Of a DNA stretch of 34,919 bases, positions 29,975 through 34,919 are shown one piece after another. The notes beneath the pieces are model-generated. The model made no database searches. It saw only the letters and a program-made list of their open reading frames with translations, and was not told where the DNA came from. Position numbers and translations under genes: made by a program. The stretch's first letter is position 1. Each line of letters starts with the position of its first letter. Source of the DNA: Spirochaetia bacterium (lineage in GTDB: Bacteria > Spirochaetota > Spirochaetia > CADAEX01); NCBI GenBank assembly GCA_017649605.1, contig JAGCGL010000090.1, positions 1 through 34,919 of the forward strand, given 5' to 3'.

Positions 29975-32158
29975 ATGAGTGACAAGTCAACAATGACTGT
30001 TGAACAAGAAATGAAGTTCATCCAGGAGAAGTCTGACAAGCTTGAGAAGCAGATCACTGGATACAGAACTTTAGGAAAGCGCGACACTACCATTCTGATT
30101 ATCGCAGCGGGACTATTCGGACTGTTCCACTTGTATACAGCCTGTGCCGGTCTGTTCACTGCCATGATCCAAAGAAGTGTGCACCTTTCCTTTGCGCTGA
30201 GCATCTGTATGTGGAAGTTCTCTGCAAACAGAAACTCAGGGGCCAAGAAAGAGCCCTACGGCCCATTCATCTTCCTGGGTCTTGGTACTTTTATAACAAT
30301 TTTCTTGACCTTCTATGTCAAAAGGATTACTGCACCTGCACCTGTCCATCTGGCATATGCGGTAGTTATAGCAGTTTTGTGCATCATCGCATACAGGCTT
30401 ACTAAAAAATCGAGAATAAAGAGAAACGAAGAAGTAGAGACAAAGGTATACTGGTACGACTATCTGTTCATTGCCCTCAGCATAATGAGCTGCTGGTACA
30501 TCACTATCTTTACGAATGAAATTGTAATGAGACAGGGAAATGTGTACCTGATAGACCAGATCATGGGTGTATGGCTGCTCATCTGTATTTTGGAGGCAAC
30601 CAGACGTTCAATAGGCCGTGTCCTTATGGCAATCGGTATCATAATGATGATTTACTGCCGGTTCGGTTTCCTTTTCCCAAGGACAAACGTTCTGTGGCAC
30701 CCTGGTTTCAAGGTTGCCATGATCATGAGACACTTCTATCTTGCAGACGTAGGTATCTGGTCAACACCTATCGGAGTTTCTTCAACATATATAGCAATGT
30801 TCCTGCTCTTCGGAGCAGCTCTCCACGCAACCGGTCTTGCAGATCTTCTGCTTAAGATTGCGAAGGGTGTGTTCGGATCCATGGTCGGCGGACCTGCAAA
30901 GATGGCAGTTGTGGCATCCTCTATGTTCGCAATGCTCTCCGGTTCATCAACATCAAACGTTGCGACTACCGGTGTAATCACCATTCCTCTGATGAAGAAG
31001 ACAGGTATTCCAGCAGCTCTTGCGGGAGCTACCGAGGCTGCTTCCTCCCTGGGTGGACAGATCACGCCGCCAGTAATGGGTTCTGCAGCATTCATCATGG
31101 CAGAGTATCTGGGTGTAAGCTACCTCTCAATCGTAGTGGCGGCCGCACTTCCAGCAGCGCTGTACTATGTGTCTGTGTTCACCATGATCCACTTCGAGGC
31201 ACACAAGATCGGTGCTATCGGACTGCCTAAGTCAGAGCTTCCAAAGTGGAAGGGCGAGGCTGCACGCAAATGCTACCTGTTCCTCCCTGTAATTATCCTG
31301 GTTGTAATGCTTATCCGTGGCTATTCTGCCCTGTATGCTCCATTTGCGGCATTCATCACAGCAGTGCTCCTGAGCATGATAGACAAGAAGACACGGCTTA
31401 ACGGAAAGAAGCTGTGGGGTATCTTCAGCAACGCCGGACAGACTCTTACTGTAGTTGCAATTCCATGTGCGGCTGCTGGATTCGTAGTAGGTACAGCCGG
31501 ACTCACCGGACTTACACCTGCCCTTACAGCACTGCTTACCGCACTGTCTCAGAACAACTTTGTACTGACTCTGGTGCTCACCATGCTTCTCTGTCTGATC
31601 CTTGGAATGGGAGTTCCTACAACAGCGAACTACATCCTTATGACAATCATGACAGTTCCTATCATGGTAAAAGTAGGTGTCATGCCGCTGGCAGCGCACC
31701 TGTTCTGCTTCTACTTCGGAATCATGTCAGAGCTTACACCTCCTGTTGCAATCACATCCTACACAGCATCTGCAATCGCAGGAGCAGCATTCTGGCCGAC
31801 AGCATTCAACGCAGTCCGGCTGGCAGCAGTTGCATACATTGTTCCATACATCTTTGTATTCAACACATCGCTCCTTATCGGTACACAGCCGTTCACATTC
31901 AAGATTTTCATCACTATCCTCACCGCATGTATCGGAGCACTCAGCTTCGCAATCGGTATGGCCGGATTCATCCGGAGAAAGATGTTCCTGATAGAGCGGT
32001 TCCTGATCTGTGCCGGAGCATGTTTTGCAATCAAACCTGGAACAGTTTCAGACTGGTTCGGTCTTGGTCTTATAGGACTCATGTTTGCTATGCAGTGGAT
32101 CTATAAGAAGAACCCTAAAAACTATATCCCACCAGAGCCAAAGAAGATGGTGGATTGA
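29975..32158 (+). CDS. TRAP transporter permease, fused small and large subunits (4TM/12TM)
   Basis: A 727-residue membrane protein that combines DctQ- and DctM-like parts, as is usual for TAXI systems. After a charged N-terminal helix (about 1-40) come several membrane segments (LIIAAGLFGLFHLYTA, YDYLFIALSIMSCWYIT), then the DctM core with SGSSTSNVATTGVITIPLMK, SSLGGQITPPVMGSAAFIMA and LGMGVPTTANYILMTIMTVP. Transport is driven by a sodium or proton gradient. Start ATG at 29975 has AAGGAG at six-base spacing. It follows a terminator-like hairpin and precedes the OCD-family gene by 22 bases. Confidence 0.95.
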   Translation: MSDKSTMTVEQEMKFIQEKSDKLEKQITGYRTLGKRDTTILIIAAGLFGLFHLYTACAGLFTAMIQRSVHLSFALSICMWKFSANRNSGAKKEPYGPFIFLGLGTFITIFLTFYVKRITAPAPVHLAYAVVIAVLCIIAYRLTKKSRIKRNEEVETKVYWYDYLFIALSIMSCWYITIFTNEIVMRQGNVYLIDQIMGVWLLICILEATRRSIGRVLMAIGIIMMIYCRFGFLFPRTNVLWHPGFKVAMIMRHFYLADVGIWSTPIGVSSTYIAMFLLFGAALHATGLADLLLKIAKGVFGSMVGGPAKMAVVASSMFAMLSGSSTSNVATTGVITIPLMKKTGIPAALAGATEAASSLGGQITPPVMGSAAFIMAEYLGVSYLSIVVAAALPAALYYVSVFTMIHFEAHKIGAIGLPKSELPKWKGEAARKCYLFLPVIILVVMLIRGYSALYAPFAAFITAVLLSMIDKKTRLNGKKLWGIFSNAGQTLTVVAIPCAAAGFVVGTAGLTGLTPALTALLTALSQNNFVLTLVLTMLLCLILGMGVPTTANYILMTIMTVPIMVKVGVMPLAAHLFCFYFGIMSELTPPVAITSYTASAIAGAAFWPTAFNAVRLAAVAYIVPYIFVFNTSLLIGTQPFTFKIFITILTACIGALSFAIGMAGFIRRKMFLIERFLICAGACFAIKPGTVSDWFGLGLIGLMFAMQWIYKKNPKNYIPPEPKKMVD

Positions 32159-32180
32159 GATAAAAAAGGAGATAGACAAA

Positions 32181-33176
32181 ATGAAAAAACAGCTTAGATA
32201 TCTTTCACATGAAGATATTCTTTCAATGAATGTAAGCTTCGAAACTGTAATCGAAGTTGTTGAGAAAGTGCTCACAGAGCACTCCGAAGGTTTCTATGTG
32301 AACCCACCGAAACCAGCAATCCACCCAGACCCGATTTCCTTCTTCCATGCAATGCCTGGTTATCTGCCACGCATCCATGCAGCAGGTGTTAAGTGGGTAA
32401 GCGGATTCTCTGCAAACGCAGCAAAAGGACTTCCTGGAATCACAGGTCTCACCATCCTGAACGATGACAAAGAGGGATTCCCTACAGCAGTTCTTGACTG
32501 TGCATGGACCACAGGAATCAGAACCGGTGCAGTATCTGCAGCAGCTGCAAAACGGCTTGCTCCGAAGAATGCAAAGGTTTTCACAATCATCGGAACTGGA
32601 ATCCAGGGAAGAGTTCACGCAGCAAATTTCCAGAAGGCAATTCCTACACTGGACACAGTGAAAGTTTTTGATGTGAATCCAAAGATGGTTGAATCCTTCA
32701 CACAATATGTGAAAGAGCGGACAAATCTGAATGTTATCAACGAGCCTACAGCAGAGGCAGCAATCAGAGATTCTGATATTGTCATCACATGTACTGGAAA
32801 AATTACAGAGCCTATATTCGACAGAAATTGGGTTAAGAAAGGTGCACTGGTAATGCCTGTTCACACCAGCGGATGGACAAAGGATTATCCGTTCAAGGCA
32901 GACAAGTTCATCGTAGATGACTGGGGTCAGTTCTTCCATTCAAACGTTGAGGCAGGCGGCTATTACAGCAAGCTCCCAGACCCATATGCACAGCTTGGAG
33001 AGATCATCAGCGGCAAGAAACCTGGAAGAGAAAATGATGATGAGACTATCCTCGACCACAACTATGGTCTTGCAATTCACGACATTGCACTCTGCCAGAG
33101 ACTGATCAAAATTGCAGAAGAAAAGAATATAGGAACTGTGCTTACATATATGGACACAGATAAAAATATAGTTTAA
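32181..33176 (+). CDS. Ornithine cyclodeaminase / mu-crystallin family enzyme
   Basis: A 331-residue NAD(P)-binding enzyme. The substrate region is AAGVKWVSGFSANAAKGLPG, the dimer strand LDCAWTTGIRTGAVSAAAAK, and the Rossmann loop IIGTGIQGRVHAANFQKAIP. The family includes ornithine cyclodeaminase, alanine dehydrogenase, ketimine reductases, EutC of ectoine breakdown and iminosuccinate reductase BhcD of the beta-hydroxyaspartate cycle. It should reduce an imine or oxidatively deaminate an amino acid. The start ATG 32181 has AAGGAGAT seven to eight bases upstream; an earlier in-frame ATG at 32085 lies inside the permease gene. It is 22 bases after the permease and 25 before the aminotransferase. 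Confidence 0.9.
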   Translation: MKKQLRYLSHEDILSMNVSFETVIEVVEKVLTEHSEGFYVNPPKPAIHPDPISFFHAMPGYLPRIHAAGVKWVSGFSANAAKGLPGITGLTILNDDKEGFPTAVLDCAWTTGIRTGAVSAAAAKRLAPKNAKVFTIIGTGIQGRVHAANFQKAIPTLDTVKVFDVNPKMVESFTQYVKERTNLNVINEPTAEAAIRDSDIVITCTGKITEPIFDRNWVKKGALVMPVHTSGWTKDYPFKADKFIVDDWGQFFHSNVEAGGYYSKLPDPYAQLGEIISGKKPGRENDDETILDHNYGLAIHDIALCQRLIKIAEEKNIGTVLTYMDTDKNIV

Positions 33177-33201
33177 TGTGTAGGTATAGGAGAGAAACTT
33201 T

Positions 33202-34560
33202 ATGAAATTAAAAGACGTTGAAATTAAAAAGACCGTCAAAAAGACTATCCTTCTGAACCCAGGTCCTTCAACAACAACAAAGACAGTTAAGGCTTCCCTG
33301 ATTCAGGACGATATCTGCCACAGAGAGGGATCATTCGCAGCAATCACAAGAAAAGTTGCAGATGATTTGGTTAAGATTGTTCACGGAAAGAAAGGCGACT
33401 ATGTAGCTACACTTTTCGCAGGATCCGGCTCCATCTGTATTGATGTTGCTGTAGGTTCCCTTATTCCTGACGGAAAGAAAATCATGATTGTCAACAATGG
33501 TTTCTACAACGACAGAGCTATGCAGGCAGCACAGTACTACAGAATTCCTGTTGTAAACTGCTCATTCGACATCCTTACTCTCCCTGACCTCAAAAAAGTC
33601 GAAGAGACTCTTGCAAAGAACAAAGATGATGTAGCAGCTGTTTACATGGCACATCAGGAGACAGGAACAGGTCTCTGCAACCCAATCAGAGAGGTTGGTG
33701 CTCTTGCTCACAAGTATGGCAAGATCTTCATCTCCGACACTACATCAACACTGGGAATCATCCCAATCGATGTATACAAGGACAACATCGACTTCTGCAT
33801 GGCATCCAGCCAGAAAGGTATCAACGCATTCACAGGATGCTCATTCCTCATCGGAAAAGTATCTGAGATCGAGAAGCTGAAGAACTACAAGCCAAGAAGC
33901 TACTACTGCAACCTGTGGAGACAGTACAGCTACTTCAAGGAGCACGGCGAGATGAACTTCACACCTCCTGTACAGATCATCTACTCAATGCAGCAGGCTC
34001 TTAAGGAGCACTTTGCTGAGGGCGAGAAGGCTAAGTACAAGAGATTCATGGACATCACAAAGATCATCAGAGACGAAGCTAAGGCACTGGGCCTGAAAGA
34101 GCTCCTGGATCCAAAGATCACAACAGGTCTTGTAATCGCTATCAAGTACCCAGAAGACAAGAAGTTCGACTTCAAGAAAGTTCATGACTACCTGTTCAAA
34201 GAGGGAATCACAATTTATCCTGGAAAGATCGGAAACCTGCCTACATTCAGACTCTGCAACCTCGGAGCTAACACACCAGCAGACGTTAAGGCTGCTATGA
34301 AAGAGCTCAAGGCTGCACTCAAGGCTTGCGGATGCAAGGTTCCAGTAGACCAGAAGGCTGCTGCACCAGCAAAGAAAGCTGCTCCTGCTAAAAAGGCTCC
34401 AGCAAAGAAAGCACCAGCTAAGAAGGCTGCTCCAGCAAAAAAAGTTGCTGCACCAAAGAAAGCTGCACCAGCTAAGAAAGTAGCTGCTCCAAAGAAAGCA
34501 CCTGCTAAAAAAGCTCCAGCTAAGAAGGCTCCAGCAAAGAAAGCACCAGCTAAAAAGTGA
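33202..34560 (+). CDS. PhnW/AGXT-like class V aminotransferase with a lysine-rich tail
   Basis: A 452-residue PLP enzyme. Residues 1-385 are a class V aminotransferase: ILLNPGPSTTTKTVKASLIQ and DICHREGSF resemble 2-aminoethylphosphonate transaminases, YMAHQETGTGLCNPIREVG binds PLP, and MASSQKGINAFTGCSFLIG holds the Schiff-base lysine. It should move an amino group to pyruvate or glyoxylate; no phosphonate gene is nearby, so the true substrate is open. Residues 386-452 are a tail of only A, P, K and V in KKAPAKKAAPAKK-like repeats, as in histone H1, which is not part of the enzyme family. Start ATG has AGGAG. A strong terminator follows the stop, ending the operon. Confidence 0.88.
   Translation: MKLKDVEIKKTVKKTILLNPGPSTTTKTVKASLIQDDICHREGSFAAITRKVADDLVKIVHGKKGDYVATLFAGSGSICIDVAVGSLIPDGKKIMIVNNGFYNDRAMQAAQYYRIPVVNCSFDILTLPDLKKVEETLAKNKDDVAAVYMAHQETGTGLCNPIREVGALAHKYGKIFISDTTSTLGIIPIDVYKDNIDFCMASSQKGINAFTGCSFLIGKVSEIEKLKNYKPRSYYCNLWRQYSYFKEHGEMNFTPPVQIIYSMQQALKEHFAEGEKAKYKRFMDITKIIRDEAKALGLKELLDPKITTGLVIAIKYPEDKKFDFKKVHDYLFKEGITIYPGKIGNLPTFRLCNLGANTPADVKAAMKELKAALKACGCKVPVDQKAAAPAKKAAPAKKAPAKKAPAKKAAPAKKVAAPKKAAPAKKVAAPKKAPAKKAPAKKAPAKKAPAKK
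34357..34557 (+). repeat. Tandem coding repeat for the (A/P)AKK tail
   Basis: Sixty-seven codons that use only Ala, Pro, Lys and Val, in variants of GCT-CCA-GCA-AAG-AAA. Units alternate in synonymous codons (GCA/GCT, AAG/AAA, CCA/CCT), so the protein repeat is kept while the DNA is partly scrambled. The repeat ends exactly at the stop codon. Confidence 0.85.
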
Positions 34561-34587
34561 TTGACATCTGATTGATGTTTATTATCG

Positions 34588-34616
34588 GCCCCTGTAGAAA
34601 TACAGGGGCTTTTTTA
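34588..34616 (+). terminator. Rho-independent terminator of the TAXI/aminotransferase operon
   Basis: GCCCCTGTA (34588-34596), tetraloop GAAA, TACAGGGGC (34601-34609) form a perfect 9-bp stem followed by a T run. It lies 27 bases after the aminotransferase stop and just before uvrC. Confidence 0.92.
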
Positions 34617-34629
34617 TTATTATTAAAGC

Positions 34630-34919
34630 ATGAAGAGAGTATCTTTCCTTGAATATGCTCCCCAGTCCCCAGGCGTCTACATAATGCGTAACGCCGGCAA
34701 GGTCATCTATGTGGGCAAGGCCAAGAACCTCTTCCGTCGGGTCTCCTCCTACTTCTCGGGAAACAAGGATATCAAGACCACACATCTTGTAAGCAAGATA
34801 GAGGACATCGAATACATAATCACAAAGACAGAGTACGAGGCGCTGGTGCTCGAGAACAACCTTATCAAGAAGTACATGCCCAAGTACAACATCAACCTCA
34901 AGGATGGAAAGACCTACCC
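34630..34919 (+). CDS. uvrC: Excinuclease ABC subunit C, N-terminal part (3' truncated)
   Basis: The first 96 codons of UvrC are visible before the window ends. The GIY-YIG nuclease domain is clear: [30 protein letters not shown], and [24 protein letters not shown] [31 protein letters not shown]. UvrC makes the two incisions of nucleotide excision repair with UvrAB. The start ATG at 34630 has no Shine-Dalgarno site, only AT-rich sequence after the terminator, so its promoter must lie in or just after the preceding operon's end, or the message is very short-leadered. A TTGACA at 34561-34566 is present but has no well-spaced -10. Confidence 0.93.
   Translation, partial: MKRVSFLEYAPQSPGVYIMRNAGKVIYVGKAKNLFRRVSSYFSGNKDIKTTHLVSKIEDIEYIITKTEYEALVLENNLIKKYMPKYNINLKDGKTY

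Noticed and set aside
33202..34356. Calling the aminotransferase phnW
   Set aside because: It resembles PhnW in its N-terminal motif, but no phosphonatase or other phosphonate gene is present, so the substrate should stay open.

Overview
The window looks like a chromosome segment of a spirochaete, most likely a gut- or rumen-type Treponema. The reasons are gene content and style rather than any search: lipoprotein-like signal peptides ending in GGKKE, a long PRPP synthetase, mixed GC with AT-rich islands, and housekeeping genes (gatB, aspS, polA, coaE, prs, uvrC) in tight TGA-N-ATG runs. Genus assignment is an inference.

Layout. 1-2456: end of gatB, then aspS and its terminator. 2460-14521: an accessory island. 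It holds an XRE regulator with an RtcB RNA ligase, a DEDDh exonuclease, two LRAT-fold proteins, a double zinc-finger protein, an AT-rich three-gene module (glycine-zipper protein, coiled-coil protein, Ycf46-like AAA+ ATPase), a possible uracil-DNA-glycosylase-fold protein, an unknown 104-aa protein, a PD-(D/E)XK-like nuclease and a WYL-domain transcription factor. 14530-15732: an AAA/DUF4143 ATPase with its own palindromic promoter. 15749-20138: a leftward polA-coaE-SPOR-DUF4186 operon. 20240-25501: a polar amino-acid ABC importer with a HAD phosphatase, then prs and a short FGGY kinase. 25502-34560: a catabolic cluster with a divergent LysR regulator: Fe-S serine-dehydratase-like enzyme, TAXI-TRAP transporter, Asp/Glu-racemase-fold enzyme, ornithine-cyclodeaminase-family enzyme and a PhnW-like aminotransferase with a histone-H1-like tail. 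34630-end: start of uvrC.

The main discovery is a regulon. Eight copies of an inverted repeat, core TATCA-N5-TGATA (best form TCTATCA-N5-TGATAGA), occur only in the non-coding gaps of the island. Each has a -10-like hexamer starting 19 or 20 bases from the repeat centre in the direction of a gene, and none has a recognisable -35. One sits directly before the WYL regulator gene, so the WYL protein is the obvious candidate for binding them. Predicted targets are the XRE/rtcB operon, the exonuclease, both LRAT proteins, the zinc-finger protein, the 104-aa protein, the nuclease and the regulator itself. Together they suggest an undescribed stress or defence response that couples RNA ligation, nucleic-acid degradation and membrane-lipid or protein acylation. 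The AAA/glycine-zipper module lies inside the island but has a different palindrome at its promoter.

The second point of interest is the catabolic cluster. Its enzyme set resembles hydroxy-amino-acid pathways, but the exact substrate cannot be read from the sequence.
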